Shown here: piece after piece, positions 17,697 through 27,492 of the stretch | How positions within the stretch are numbered: the first letter of the stretch is position 1 | Layout of the letters: every line of letters starts with the position of its first letter | Program-made: the position numbers and the translations under genes | Origin: Bordetella bronchialis | GTDB lineage: Bacteria > Pseudomonadota > Gammaproteobacteria > Burkholderiales > Burkholderiaceae_B | NCBI RefSeq assembly: GCF_001676705.1 | Contig: NZ_CP016170.1 | Span: 4,526,001 to 4,590,000 of the forward strand | Direction: 5' to 3' | Length of the DNA: 64,000 nucleotides | The notes under the pieces: model-generated | What the model was told of the DNA's origin: nothing | Seen by the model: only the letters and a program-made list of their open reading frames with translations | The model's database searches: none

Positions 17697-18686
17697 ATGA
17701 AACTAATGAATCCGGGCAGCGCGCCACCGCTGTCGCCCTCCGAGCTGGCATGGCTGCGGTGCTTCGACGCGGCCGCGCGCTGCGGCAGCTTTACCAGGGC
17801 CGCCAACGAGTTGCACGTCTCCCAGGGCGCGGTCAGCCAGCAGGTGAAGAAACTGGAAGACCGCCTGGGGCATATCCTGCTGCTGCGCACGCAGACCGGC
17901 CTGACGCTCACGCCCGAGGGCGAACAACTGTTCGCCGCCACCCGGGAGTCCTTCCGCGGCCTGGAGACGGCGGTGCACCGGCTGCATGGCGCGCGCATGG
18001 GCGAGCCCGTCAACGTCAGTTGTTCACCTTCGTTCGCGATGTTCTGGCTGACCCTACGGCTGGGCAGTTTCTATCGCGCGTATCCGCACCTGGCGCTGCG
18101 CATCGTCGGCGAGTCGGATCGGGTGGACCCTTCGCGCATGGCGCAGGACAACATCGCCGCCGCGGTCCGCTTCGGGCCGCCGGACAGCCAGGACCCCAAC
18201 GCCGTGATCCTGTTCGACGAATGGCTGGTTCCCGTCGCGACGCCGGCTTTCATGCAGGCGCATCCGGAACTGCGGGAAGCGGCCCACCTGCGCGGCGCCC
18301 ATCTGCTGCACGCGGCGGACCCCTGGGAAGGCACCGAACCGACGGAAGAATGGGCGACCTGGCTCAAGGCGGCCGATGTCGAACTGCCGCAGGCGGCATT
18401 GCGCCAGGGCACCCAGTTCAATCACTCCCTGCTGGCCATGCAGGCCGCACTGGGGGGCCAGGGAGTCGCCATGGGCAGGCTGGCGTTGGTGCTGGGTTAT
18501 CTGCTGCAAGGCCGGCTGGTCGTGCCCTTCCCGCGCCGGGTGCGCCTGCAGGGCGCCTACCGCTTCATCGGCAGCCCCACGCATCCGGAAACGCCCACTC
18601 TTCTCGAATGGCTGCGCGAGGAAGCCGACGTGTTCACGCAGCAGCGCGATGCGCTGTTCGAGAGCGGGCGGATCGCGGCGGCATAG
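17697..18686 (+). CDS. LysR-family transcriptional regulator (GcvA-like)
   Basis: LysR regulator of the GcvA type, about 329 residues. The winged helix is near the N-terminus: LRCFDAAARCGSFTRAANEL, then HVSQGAVSQQVKKLEDRLG. A substrate-binding domain follows (VNVSCSPSFAMFWLTLRLG; GGQGVAMGRLALV). The ATG at 17697 is preferred; a GTG at 17661 would add 12 residues and lies closer to the divergent mlrC-like start. It probably regulates the divergent M81 gene and the Bug gene downstream. Confidence 0.87.
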   Translation: MKLMNPGSAPPLSPSELAWLRCFDAAARCGSFTRAANELHVSQGAVSQQVKKLEDRLGHILLLRTQTGLTLTPEGEQLFAATRESFRGLETAVHRLHGARMGEPVNVSCSPSFAMFWLTLRLGSFYRAYPHLALRIVGESDRVDPSRMAQDNIAAAVRFGPPDSQDPNAVILFDEWLVPVATPAFMQAHPELREAAHLRGAHLLHAADPWEGTEPTEEWATWLKAADVELPQAALRQGTQFNHSLLAMQAALGGQGVAMGRLALVLGYLLQGRLVVPFPRRVRLQGAYRFIGSPTHPETPTLLEWLREEADVFTQQRDALFESGRIAAA

Positions 18687-18811
18687 CGGCGGGCGCATTA
18701 GCGCCACTGCGGCCGCCCTCAACAATATTGGTTTGTCTCGTCGCAGACAGCGGCCAACAATAACCGCCACAGGACATCCACTGTCCGCGACGATGCAAGG
18801 GGAACAGGAAA

Positions 18812-19780
18812 ATGTGGCGTACAAGCATAGGACGTAGTGCAATCGCCGGCCTGACGATGCTGCTGGCTTGCGGCAGCGCGCCGGCCGCCGATACGACGGC
18901 CCCCATCCGGCTGATCGTGCCGACGCCGCCAGGCTCGGCATCCGACGCCTTGGCGCGCGCCATGTCGGCCCCCTGGGGCAAGGCCAGCGGACGCGCCATC
19001 GTGGTCGAGAACGTCGCCGGCGCCGGCACCACCATCGGCACCCGGCAGATCGCGCGCGCGCCCAAGGATGGCCTGACGCTGGGCGTGATCAGCTCGAACC
19101 ATACCCTCAATCCCTGGCTGTACAAGAACCTGCCTTACGATCCCATCGCCGACTTCACGCCGATCGCGATGATAGGCAGCGTGCCGGCCATGCTGGTCGC
19201 CAATAACAGCCTGGCCGCCAATACGCCGGCGGAGCTCGTCCAATTGTCGAAGTCATTGCCCAAGCCGCTGGCCGAAGGCGTCGTCACCGGGACGGCCTAC
19301 CACATGGCCAGCGAGGTCTTCAAGGAACAGGCCGGCCTTACCACGAACCCTATTCCCTACAAGGGATCCACCCAGGTGATCAACGATCTGATCGGCGGGA
19401 ATCTTGACATCGCGATCGTCGCCGCCCAGGCGGTCGCGCCGCTGGTCGCGGCCGGCAAGCTCAAGGGACTGGCAGTGACCAGCGCCGCGCGCAGCGACAT
19501 GGCCCCCCAGCTGCCCACCTTGCGTGAAAGCGGACTGCCGAAATACGACGTCGATGTCTGGCTGGCGATCGCCGGTCCCGGCGGGCTTTCCTCCGACCAG
19601 GTGGCCGCCAGGCGCAAGGAAATCGAAACCGCGCTGGCCGATCCGGACATGAAAAACGCCATGCAGAAGCAAGGCGTGCAGCCCGTCCAAATGGAACAAG
19701 CCCGGATCGCGCCCTTCATGCAGCAGGAACTGGAAAGAAACCGGGCCGTGATACAGCGGGTCGGTATCTCGGTGGACTAG
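18812..19780 (+). CDS. Bug-family (TctC-like) periplasmic solute-binding protein
   Basis: Tripartite tricarboxylate transporter receptor of the Bug family, greatly expanded in Bordetella. 322 residues with a signal peptide ending near SAPAA (residue 27). Family motifs: PIRLIVPTPPGSASDALAR, VVENVAGAGTTIGTRQIAR, YKGSTQVINDLIGGNLDI and the domain-closing SAARSDMAPQLPTLRESGL. It binds small carboxylates in the periplasm. No TctA or TctB membrane genes are adjacent, as is common for orphan Bug proteins. Confidence 0.92.
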   Translation: MWRTSIGRSAIAGLTMLLACGSAPAADTTAPIRLIVPTPPGSASDALARAMSAPWGKASGRAIVVENVAGAGTTIGTRQIARAPKDGLTLGVISSNHTLNPWLYKNLPYDPIADFTPIAMIGSVPAMLVANNSLAANTPAELVQLSKSLPKPLAEGVVTGTAYHMASEVFKEQAGLTTNPIPYKGSTQVINDLIGGNLDIAIVAAQAVAPLVAAGKLKGLAVTSAARSDMAPQLPTLRESGLPKYDVDVWLAIAGPGGLSSDQVAARRKEIETALADPDMKNAMQKQGVQPVQMEQARIAPFMQQELERNRAVIQRVGISVD

Positions 19781-19944
19781 CCATGCGGCGCCCGCGCCTG
19801 CCTGCCGCGGCAGGCGACCGCAGCCTCGACCTGCCGATGCCCCCTCACGGTACGCGCGGAAATCCATTGCGCGGTCGCCGCGGACACCGCTATTGCTATT
19901 GCCTGTCCGCCGCGCACACCGCGATCGCAGCCCGGGCGTGCCGC

Positions 19945-20382
19945 TCAGGCATCCACCGGCAAGGCAGGATTCCATGCCACTTCCCAGAGATGTCCATCCG
20001 GGTCCTGGAAATACCCGGCATAACCGCCCCAGAACGTTTTCGCACCGGGCTTCACAATCCGGCCGCCGGCCTGTTCCGCCTGGGCCAGCGTCCGGTCCAC
20101 GTCCTCTTCGCTGCGAACGTTATGCGCCAAGGCGAAGCTGGTCGAGGCGCCTGTCGCGGCAGGTAGCCCGGTATCGATGGCCAGATTCTCACGGCCCCAT
20201 AGCGCCAGCTTCAACCCGGGCTGCATGTCGAAAAAGGCGACTGCGCCGTGTTCGAACTCCGTGCCCACGATGCCCTTGGTCTGCAGCCCCAGTCCATCGC
20301 GATAAAACGCGACAGCGCGTTCCAGGTCTTCCACACCGAGCGTGATGAAAGAAATACGCGGCTCCATATGTGGCGGCTCCAT
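19945..20382 (-). CDS. VOC (glyoxalase/bleomycin-resistance) superfamily protein
   Basis: Single-domain vicinal oxygen chelate protein, about 145 residues. The N-terminal strand ISFITLGVEDLERAVAFYRD and the C-terminal GGYAGYFQDPDGHLWEVAWN are typical. Possible metal ligands include a conserved Glu in HLWEV. Substrate cannot be told. An in-frame ATG at 20367 would drop five residues. Convergent with the Bug gene and separated from the upstream tRNA gene by a terminator. Confidence 0.85.
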   Translation of the reverse strand: MEPPHMEPRISFITLGVEDLERAVAFYRDGLGLQTKGIVGTEFEHGAVAFFDMQPGLKLALWGRENLAIDTGLPAATGASTSFALAHNVRSEEDVDRTLAQAEQAGGRIVKPGAKTFWGGYAGYFQDPDGHLWEVAWNPALPVDA

Positions 20383-20402
20383 ATGTTTGTCCCATGCGGA
20401 CG

Positions 20403-20436
20403 AAAAAAAAGCACCGCGATCGCTCGCGAGTGCTTT
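20403..20436 (-). terminator. Intrinsic terminator of tRNA-Lys
   Basis: On the minus strand, AAAGCAC plus CGCGA pairs with TCGCG plus GTGCTTT around a GCGA loop, with a single bulged T. A run of eight T follows. It lies about 30 bases past the tRNA 3' end and before the VOC gene. Confidence 0.75.
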
Positions 20437-20466
20437 ATTTTCCCTGGAATGTCCAGGCGGGAATTC

Positions 20467-20542
20467 TGGTGGGCTGTGAGTGGCTCGAACACTCGACCTA
20501 CGGATTAAGAGTCCGCTGCTCTACCAACTGAGCTAACAGCCC
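20467..20542 (-). tRNA. tRNA-Lys (anticodon CTT)
   Basis: A 76-base cloverleaf folds fully. The acceptor stem GGGCTGT pairs with ACAGCCC, the discriminator is A and CCA is encoded. The anticodon loop CTCTTAA gives CTT, and the T-loop is TTCGAGC. It reads AAG codons. A good promoter lies about 120 bases upstream and a terminator just downstream. Confidence 0.97.
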
Positions 20543-20871
20543 GTCTGGGGTACGCCATCGGGCTGGCACCCTGGATTCACCTGGGGTGCGAACCGAAGCG
20601 GCGACCTGACGCTACGTCTCCTGGCCATCGACGCAGTAGCCGCGCCGCCAACCAAGAGGCGAAATTATACATAGTTTTATCAGCTCGTCCAATCGCGCCA
20701 AGCGCCCGGCCCGACAACGGCGGCCGGCCTGTCGCAGGCTTGCGACAGCGCGCCCCACTGCTCCGCGCCGTTACATGCCGGCGCGCCGCCAACCCATCCG
20801 CCATTGTATCGAGGAGCGTATCATCCCTGCATTGCATGCTTGAGTAGCACGGCGGCAGCCATCCCATTCCA
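20543..20871. other. Non-coding region between tRNA-Lys and the diguanylate cyclase
   Basis: 329 bases with no supported gene. It holds the minus-strand tRNA promoter at 20664-20692 and presumably the plus-strand promoter of the diguanylate cyclase gene, which I could not pinpoint. Confidence 0.6.
20664..20692 (-). promoter_or_regulatory. Sigma-70 promoter for tRNA-Lys
   Basis: On the minus strand, TTGGAC (-35, 20692-20687) and TATAAT (-10, 20669-20664) are separated by exactly 17 bases. Transcription would start near 20657, about 115 bases before the mature tRNA, so the precursor has a leader to be processed. Confidence 0.85.
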
Positions 20872-22467
20872 ATGTTCAGAATCGACCTGCGCCGTCTCAT
20901 CCTCTGGTTGTGCCTGTGTTCGGTGCTGCTCGCGCTGGGCAACAGCTTCTATGCCAGCTACCGGGTGCAGCGCGACATCCTGCTGAATAACACCCTGGAA
21001 GGCAACCGCGCCTACGCCGCCAAACTGGCGACCACCACGGACAACTTCATCAAGACCATCCACCAGGAGCTTGCGTACAGCTCGCGCATGCTCGCGGGCA
21101 TGGACGTCAACCCGGATCTCGCCGTCGCCGAAACCCGGCGCCTGATGGGGCAGAACGATCATTTCAATTCGGTCCTGGTGGTGGATCCGGCCGGACAAGT
21201 GGTGGCCGTGGACCCGCCCGTCACCGGCCTGAAGGGCGCGCGCCTGGACAGCGAACCGGTTCAGCGCGCCCTCGCTTTCCGGCAACCGTCGGTCAGCGAA
21301 CCCTACCTCGGCGTGACGGGCCGCTGGGTGATCCTCAATTCCCACCCGATATTCGACCGCACCGGCCGCTATATCGGCTTCATCGCCGGCACGCTGTACC
21401 TGCACCAGGAAAACGCCCTGCACTTCCTGCTTGGCGAACACTACTACCGTGACGGCTCCTACCTGTACGTCGTCGACCGCACCGGCAAGCTCATCTTCCA
21501 CCCGGACGCCGGCCGCATCGGCGAAAGCGTGGCGCACAATCCGGTCGTCGAGGACATCATGCGCGGTACGGCGGGCGAGCGGCGGGTGCGCAATACCAAG
21601 GGCGTGGACATGCTTACCGGCTACGCCGTCGTTCCCTCCACGGGATGGGGCCTGGTGGCGCAGCGGCCCGTGGAAGGCACGCTGCAGCGCATGGACGACC
21701 TGCTGTGGCTGACGATACGCAACACGCTCCCCCTGATGGTCATCCTGCTGATCTGCATCGGCTGGCTGTCCAAGCTGATCGCCCAGCCCTTGTGGCAGTT
21801 GGCCCGTGCCGCCAAGCAGATGGACGAACAGGATGCCTCCGATCGCATCCGCAGCGTCAGATCCTGGTACTTCGAGGCCGCCCAATTGAAACGCGCGCTG
21901 CTGACCGGCCTGGGCAGCATCCAGCACAAGATGCGCAGCCTGCGGCGCGAGTCGACCACCGATGCGCTGACGGCGCTGCTGAACCGCCGCGGCCTGATGC
22001 GCGCGCTGGACGAGTTCGCCGACACCGGCCTGCCCTTCGCGGTCGCGGTCATCGACATCGATAACTTCAAGTCCATCAACGACCGCTACGGGCACGACAC
22101 GGGCGACGACGTGATCCGCACGCTCGCATCGCTGATGCGCCATGGCTCGCGCAGCAACGATGTGCTGGGCCGCGCCGGTGGAGAAGAATTCACCATGCTG
22201 CTGCCCGCGACCTCGCTGGAGGACGCCATGCGGGCCGCCGAACGCCTGCGCGGCGCGATGGAGAACAGCCCCAACCCGACCGGCGGCACGGTCACCATCT
22301 CCGTCGGCGTTTCGCGTTATCCGGACCACGGCAAGGACGTGCATGCCGTCCTGAAAGAAGCCGACAAGGCCCTGTATCACGCCAAGAACAGCGGCCGCAA
22401 CCTGACCTGCGTGGCCGCCCCGGAAAGCCCGCAGGGCTTTCACTTCGCGGCAAAGGAAGCGGCGTAG
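20872..22467 (+). CDS. Membrane-bound diguanylate cyclase with extracytoplasmic sensor
   Basis: Makes cyclic di-GMP from two GTP. TM1 is at about 8-28 and a periplasmic dCache-like sensor covers about 35-275 (HPIFDRTGRYIGFIAGTLYL; GKLIFHPDAGRIGESVAHNP). TM2 is near 285-305, followed by a HAMP-like linker and a GGDEF domain from about 365. The active-site motif is GGEEF at 436-440, and the inhibitory I-site RSND lies five residues upstream, so feedback inhibition by c-di-GMP is likely. 531 residues. Standing alone, with no phosphodiesterase beside it. Confidence 0.92.
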   Translation: MFRIDLRRLILWLCLCSVLLALGNSFYASYRVQRDILLNNTLEGNRAYAAKLATTTDNFIKTIHQELAYSSRMLAGMDVNPDLAVAETRRLMGQNDHFNSVLVVDPAGQVVAVDPPVTGLKGARLDSEPVQRALAFRQPSVSEPYLGVTGRWVILNSHPIFDRTGRYIGFIAGTLYLHQENALHFLLGEHYYRDGSYLYVVDRTGKLIFHPDAGRIGESVAHNPVVEDIMRGTAGERRVRNTKGVDMLTGYAVVPSTGWGLVAQRPVEGTLQRMDDLLWLTIRNTLPLMVILLICIGWLSKLIAQPLWQLARAAKQMDEQDASDRIRSVRSWYFEAAQLKRALLTGLGSIQHKMRSLRRESTTDALTALLNRRGLMRALDEFADTGLPFAVAVIDIDNFKSINDRYGHDTGDDVIRTLASLMRHGSRSNDVLGRAGGEEFTMLLPATSLEDAMRAAERLRGAMENSPNPTGGTVTISVGVSRYPDHGKDVHAVLKEADKALYHAKNSGRNLTCVAAPESPQGFHFAAKEAA

Positions 22468-22509
22468 GTCCGCCGTTGCGCACCTCGCCGTGGACGGCGC
22501 CCAGCCCGC

Positions 22510-24804
22510 CTAACGGTTCTGCCGCGGCTTGGCCGCCGGGCGGGGCGGCGGGGCCTTGGGCGGCTGCTGCATCTGCTGCAGCAGGGTGGCGCACTGGTTC
22601 TGCGCGCCCGAGTTGCTGGGCACGATCAAGGCCAGCAGTCCGGCGGCCGGCGTCAGGGCCGCGCCCAGCAAGACCATGCCGGCGCCGCGCGCCACCAGCG
22701 GCGCGGCCTTCACGCCGGCCTTGGGGTTCTTCATCGTACCGGCCACATACAGGGGCGAGCGCAGCGAAATAATGCGCAGGCCCTTGCTGTGCGGGGTAAT
22801 GTCCAGGTCCAGCGCTTCGGACTTGAAATTGACCGATCCGTCGATATTAATCACCGCGTTTTCCGTATCGAACACGAACAGGTCCGGCGTGGCAATGCCG
22901 TCCTTCAGCTTGACGTCGGCCGCCGCGCAGTTGATAGGCACTTCCTCGTCGCCGAACAGCTTCGCCACCACGTAGTTGCCCACGTTCAAGCCGGCCAGCT
23001 CCATCAGGCTGGCGCTGATCACGCCGTCGTTGACCAGCACCTTCGCATCGCCATTGCCGGAACCCAGCAGGGCGGCGACGGAGTTACCCGTGCCGCTCAG
23101 CGCGGCGTCGCCGTTCAGTTCGCCCAGGCTGCGCTTCATGCTTTCGACCTTGGGAAAAAGCTGCTGCAGCTGCAGGCCGCGCGCGGAAACCTTGGCACGC
23201 CCCTGCATGGGCGTCTTCGCGCCGTCCAGGTGGATGTCGGCCTCCAGCTTGCCGCCGGCCATGCCGAAGCGCAGCGGCGTCAGCGCCAGGGCGGCATTCC
23301 GCATCACCGCATGAACGTTCAGGTCGCTGAGCGGCAGGTCGGCGGTCTGGATGATTTTGCGGGCTTTCAGCGTGACGTCGGCGTCCATCGCATCCCAGCG
23401 GTCCGTGCGGAATTCCTGCACCGGCAGCGCCTTGTCCGGCGGTTGCTGGGACGGCGAGGCCTCGCTGCGCGGACTGCCCTTCCCCGAATCCCGCTCGGCC
23501 TTCGCGACCTTGGTGCTATCGGAAGGGGCTTTGCGTCCGCTGCCCTTGCCGGTATCGGCTCCGACCAGCGGCCCCAGGTCCGCGAAACGCAAGAGGTTGG
23601 AGTTGAATTGGCCCTCCAGCTTGGGACGCGGCTTCCCATTGGTGAACTTGAGATCGCCATGGATATCGCTGTCGCCGACCTTGCCATTGAAGCCGCGGTA
23701 TTCGTACACCGGCCCCTGGGGCGCATTCAGGTGGCCGATCAAGCGCCCGTCCGTGCTGTATGGCGGGGTGTCCGGCAAGGCCACGCCGATCAGGGGATAC
23801 AGGTCCGCCATGCTGGCGCCGGACAAGGTCAGCCGCAGATCCAGCGCGCCCAGGTCGGTGGGGTTGGTCAGCGTGCCCGCGGCCGAAGCCTTGGTCTGCC
23901 CTACCGAGGCCTTGACCTCCACGGGGAAAGGCTTGTCGGTATCCTGCAAGGCCAGCACGCCGCCGACACGGCCCTGGCCCTGGACATCCAGCCCCTTGTA
24001 CTTGCCCGTGGCGCGCCAGCCGAACACATAGTGAGTGCCTGCCGGCGGACCGGCTGAGGCGGGCTGTGCCGCTTGCCCGGGCTGTGCCGCTTGGCCCGGC
24101 TGTGCCGCTTGGCCCGGCTGTCCAGGCTGCCCGGGCTGCGCTTGCCCGGCCTTACCGGTGTCCCGCCCGCCCCTGCCCGCCACATCCCCGGCCACCGACG
24201 CGCCCGCCAGATCGGCGATGGACACGGCCTTGCCCAGCGGGTCCACCACAACCTGCACATCCGCCTGGCGGGTCTCGTCGCGATAGCCCACGGTGCCCTT
24301 GTCGAAGGCAATCTCACGCACGTCGAGCCGCCACGAGGACGGCTGCGCCTTCCCTTCCTGCTGATCGTCCTGCGCCTTGAACGTCCAATTGGCGCGGCCA
24401 TCGGCCAGGCGCTCCAGGTTTACCGCCGGTTCGCCCAACTGGATATGCCGCAGCACCACCGTACGCGCCAGCAAGGGCGGCAGTCCCACCTGGAATTGCA
24501 GCCGCTTCAGCGTGGCGAACCGGGGCGCGTGCGCCCAGTCGGCATTGCCCACGGAGATATCGTCCGCGGTGATCTGCGCCCATGGTATCCATGCGCGCCA
24601 GCCGTGCTCATCCTCCGGCCGCCGCCACTCCAGCCGCAGGTCGCCGGCGATCTCCACCGGTCGGCCCAGCGCGGCGCCGGCCTTTTCCTCGACAAAAGGC
24701 TTGAACCGGTTCGCGTCCAGGGTCGCGAGAAACACGGCCAGGGCGCCCACGACTAAAATCACCGCAACGCCAATACCGGCAAGGATCTTGTATTTACGCG
24801 CCAT
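22510..24804 (-). CDS. AsmA-family envelope protein
   Basis: AsmA-like inner-membrane protein, about 764 residues, with one N-terminal membrane helix (ILAGIGVAVILVVGALAVFL) followed by ANRFKPFVEEKAGAALGRPV, a typical AsmA start. The C-terminal AsmA_2 part (LFPKVESMKRSLGELNGDAA; DVKLKDGIATPDLFVFDTEN) sits in the periplasm. The family is linked to lipid transport and outer-membrane homeostasis. The ATG at 24804 has GAAGGCGACGGA just before it; upstream in-frame starts to 24984 are unlikely. An 18-base tandem repeat encodes QAAQPG units near residue 235. Confidence 0.87.
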   Translation of the reverse strand: MARKYKILAGIGVAVILVVGALAVFLATLDANRFKPFVEEKAGAALGRPVEIAGDLRLEWRRPEDEHGWRAWIPWAQITADDISVGNADWAHAPRFATLKRLQFQVGLPPLLARTVVLRHIQLGEPAVNLERLADGRANWTFKAQDDQQEGKAQPSSWRLDVREIAFDKGTVGYRDETRQADVQVVVDPLGKAVSIADLAGASVAGDVAGRGGRDTGKAGQAQPGQPGQPGQAAQPGQAAQPGQAAQPASAGPPAGTHYVFGWRATGKYKGLDVQGQGRVGGVLALQDTDKPFPVEVKASVGQTKASAAGTLTNPTDLGALDLRLTLSGASMADLYPLIGVALPDTPPYSTDGRLIGHLNAPQGPVYEYRGFNGKVGDSDIHGDLKFTNGKPRPKLEGQFNSNLLRFADLGPLVGADTGKGSGRKAPSDSTKVAKAERDSGKGSPRSEASPSQQPPDKALPVQEFRTDRWDAMDADVTLKARKIIQTADLPLSDLNVHAVMRNAALALTPLRFGMAGGKLEADIHLDGAKTPMQGRAKVSARGLQLQQLFPKVESMKRSLGELNGDAALSGTGNSVAALLGSGNGDAKVLVNDGVISASLMELAGLNVGNYVVAKLFGDEEVPINCAAADVKLKDGIATPDLFVFDTENAVINIDGSVNFKSEALDLDITPHSKGLRIISLRSPLYVAGTMKNPKAGVKAAPLVARGAGMVLLGAALTPAAGLLALIVPSNSGAQNQCATLLQQMQQPPKAPPPRPAAKPRQNR
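24063..24116 (-). repeat. 18-base tandem repeat inside the AsmA-like gene
   Basis: Three near-identical copies of an 18-base unit (GCTGTGCCGCTTGGCCCG on the plus strand) followed by degenerate copies to about 24150. In the protein they encode Gln-Ala-Ala-Gln-Pro-Gly hexapeptides, a flexible Pro/Gln-rich linker likely to vary in copy number. Confidence 0.8.
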
Positions 24805-25016
24805 TCCGTCGCCTTCTTCAATAGCCGTCCGCCAGGCGTGCCCGACAGTAAACGGCGGCTGAGCATATTCCGTGCCAGAGGCGCCCAAGCCGGCGGCGAT
24901 CCGCATTAACATTGCGCCCCGGGGCCGGTCCCCACGCACCCCGCGGTCCTGGCAAGGCCCGCCACTCACGCTAGACAAAGGCATCGCGGCCCGGCGCCGG
25001 CATGCCAGGAGAGCCC

Positions 25017-26966
25017 ATGCGGCAACTGTGTTTGATCTTCATCGTCGCGGCAATGCTGATGCTGACCGCGAGCCGACTCGCGCTGGCCGCGTGGCAACGC
25101 GAACGCGTGCGCAATGCCGGCGGCCTATGGCCCATCGTGCTGGGCGGCTGGCGCATCGACGCCCACGAGGTATCCGTGCTGGCTATCGCCCCGGCCGTCT
25201 TCGCACCCTGGCTGGGCCACTATCCCACGGCGACCGCCATCGCTTCCGTCTGGTTCCAGGCCGTGTGGCTGCTGCTGGTCTTCATGGAAGTGGCCACGCC
25301 ACCCTTCATCCTGGAATACGACGCGCGGCCCAACCGGCTGTTCGTGGAGTATCTCAAGCACCCGCGCGAGGTATCCGGCATGCTGTGGCGCGGCTTCAAG
25401 GGGCCCCTGGTGGGCGGCCTGGTCGTCGTGGTGCTGGCGGCCTGGATAGGCCATCTGCTTTTCGGCGGGGCGCTTCCCGACGCGCCCCTGGCGTGGTGGC
25501 AGATGCCCTTGCTCAGCCTGCTCGCCCTGGCGGTCGGCATACTCGCCATACGCGGCACCCTGCAGCATCGGCCGATCAACCCTTCCACGGTGGCCTACTG
25601 CGGCGACGGCATGCTGAACATGCTGCCGCTGAACTCCCTGTATAGCGTGCTTTACGCGGTCTACAGCATGAAGAACGAACGGTCGGCATCGGCCGTCTAC
25701 GGCGATATGCCGGAAGACGAAATGCATGCCCAGGTGCTGGAGGCCGCCGGCTTGCCCGCGCCGCCGGCCGATCCCGCGTACCCCAGCATGCATACGCAGA
25801 CGCCCGCGCGGCAGCGCACCCGCCCCTTGAACCTGGTCATCATTCTGGAAGAAAGCCTGGGCGCGCAATACGTCGCCAACCTGGGTGGGCAGCCCTTGAC
25901 GCCCTGCCTGGACGCCTTGTCCCGCGACGCATGGAATTTCACTCGCGCCTACGCCACGGGCACGCGATCGGTGCGGGGCCTGGAAGCCGTGGTCACGGGC
26001 TTCCTGCCCACGCCGGCGCAAGCGGTGGTCAAGCTGCCCGACGCCCAGCGCGGTTTTTTCACGCTGGCGGACCTGCTGGGACGCCACGGCTACCGCTCGC
26101 GCTTCATCTATGGCGGCGAGGCGCACTTCGACAACATGAAGGGCTTCTTCCTGGGCAACGGCTTCGACCACATCGTTGACCGTGGCGAATTCATCGACCC
26201 GCGGTTCGTCGGCACCTGGGGTGCCTCCGACGAAGACATGTTCAATCAGTTGCACCGCCTGCTAAGCAACGACGGCGACCAGCCCACCTTCACCCTGGCC
26301 TTCACGGTATCCAACCATACGCCGTGGGAATATCCGAGCGGCCGCATCGAGCCGGACGGCAATCCCGCCACGGTGGAAAACACCGTCCGCTATGCCGACT
26401 GGGCGCTGGGACGCTTCTTCGAGCAGGCCAGGAATGCGCCCTATTGGGAGAACACGGTATTCCTGATCGCCGCCGATCACGACTCCCGGGTTTCCGGCGC
26501 CAGCCTGGTGCCGGTGCGCCATTTCCATATCCCGTCCATCATCCTGGGAGCCGATGTCGCGGCGCGCCGCGACGACCGCATAATCAGCCAGATCGACCTC
26601 GGACCGACGCTGTTGTCGCTGATGGGACTGGAAACGCGCCACCCGATGCTGGGCCGCGATATGACCCGGCCGCTGCCGGAAGGCGACCCGGGGCGGGCCA
26701 TCATGCAGTACGGCGACAACTACGGCTATCTCAAGGGCGACCGCCTGCTGGTGCTGGGTCCGCAAAAGGCGCCGGTCCAGTACCGCTATGGCGTACCGGA
26801 AACCTACGAAGCGGCGCCCGTGGACCAAGCGCTGGCGCGCGAAGCCTTGGCGCATGCCCTGTGGCCCAGCTGGGCGTATCGCGAAGGCCGCTACGCGCTG
26901 CCGGCACTGCATGGCGCCGCGGGCCGTACCGCGCCCTCCTTGCGCACCGGGCTGGAGCGCGCGTAG
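25017..26966 (+). CDS. LtaS/OpgB-type membrane sulfatase-fold phosphotransferase
   Basis: Alkaline-phosphatase superfamily membrane enzyme related to lipoteichoic acid synthase and OpgB, about 649 residues. The N-terminal ~190 residues hold several membrane helices (LCLIFIVAAMLMLTASRLAL onward). The catalytic domain starts at LNLVIILEESLGAQY, whose Glu is a metal ligand. The candidate nucleophile is the Thr in YATGTRSVRG. Further ligands lie in FIYGGEAHFDN and IAADHDSRV. In Gram-negatives such enzymes transfer phosphoglycerol or phosphoethanolamine to envelope glycans; the acceptor here is not known. The ATG at 25017 follows GGAGAGCCC; a start at 25002 would add five residues. Confidence 0.85.
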   Translation: MRQLCLIFIVAAMLMLTASRLALAAWQRERVRNAGGLWPIVLGGWRIDAHEVSVLAIAPAVFAPWLGHYPTATAIASVWFQAVWLLLVFMEVATPPFILEYDARPNRLFVEYLKHPREVSGMLWRGFKGPLVGGLVVVVLAAWIGHLLFGGALPDAPLAWWQMPLLSLLALAVGILAIRGTLQHRPINPSTVAYCGDGMLNMLPLNSLYSVLYAVYSMKNERSASAVYGDMPEDEMHAQVLEAAGLPAPPADPAYPSMHTQTPARQRTRPLNLVIILEESLGAQYVANLGGQPLTPCLDALSRDAWNFTRAYATGTRSVRGLEAVVTGFLPTPAQAVVKLPDAQRGFFTLADLLGRHGYRSRFIYGGEAHFDNMKGFFLGNGFDHIVDRGEFIDPRFVGTWGASDEDMFNQLHRLLSNDGDQPTFTLAFTVSNHTPWEYPSGRIEPDGNPATVENTVRYADWALGRFFEQARNAPYWENTVFLIAADHDSRVSGASLVPVRHFHIPSIILGADVAARRDDRIISQIDLGPTLLSLMGLETRHPMLGRDMTRPLPEGDPGRAIMQYGDNYGYLKGDRLLVLGPQKAPVQYRYGVPETYEAAPVDQALAREALAHALWPSWAYREGRYALPALHGAAGRTAPSLRTGLERA

Positions 26967-27117
26967 GAAGGCATGGATGAGCAATCGGATTCGAAACAAA
27001 TAGAAACTTCAACACGCTTTTGTATCAATATCTCACGAATGGTCCAGACACTTTTGTTAAACGTGTCACACTACGGAACACGCTAGGCTCGCGCGCGCGC
27101 CAGGAGAAACTGCCAGA

Positions 27118-27492
27118 ATGACCGACAAAAACCTCCAGATCCTGATCGTGGACGATAACGAGATGGCCTCGGAACTGCTGTCGGAATTCGTCGAATTGCT
27201 GGGCTATCGCTGCCAAACCACCGCCACGGCCGGCGAAGCGCTCACGGCATGCGAAACCCGGCGACCCGACGTCGTCATCACCGATATCGTGTTGCCCGAC
27301 CTGGACGGCTATGAGCTGGCCTCCCGCCTGCGCGCGAAATTCGATAGGCAGGTGCGGATCATCGCGCTCAGCGGCCTGCCGCGAAACAACGAACGCACCG
27401 AGGCGGCCAGCTTCGATGCGTGGCTGGAAAAACCACTGGACCTCTCCGTCCTCGAACGCCTGCTGGGCAACACTGGGGAATCGACGACATAA
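27118..27492 (+). CDS. Single-domain CheY-like response regulator
   Basis: A lone receiver domain of 124 residues. The acidic pair is in LIVDDNEM, the phospho-acceptor Asp in DVVITDIVLPD and the conserved Lys in WLEKPLDL. There is no output domain, so it must act through protein contacts. Its stop codon overlaps the next start (TAATG), and a GGDEF-EAL gene follows, suggesting a small signalling operon that feeds into c-di-GMP. Confidence 0.9.
   Translation: MTDKNLQILIVDDNEMASELLSEFVELLGYRCQTTATAGEALTACETRRPDVVITDIVLPDLDGYELASRLRAKFDRQVRIIALSGLPRNNERTEAASFDAWLEKPLDLSVLERLLGNTGESTT

Noticed and set aside
24805..24984. Sixty-residue N-terminal extension of the AsmA-like protein
   Set aside because: The AsmA membrane start follows the ATG at 24804 with a good ribosome site; the extension has no signal or conserved sequence.
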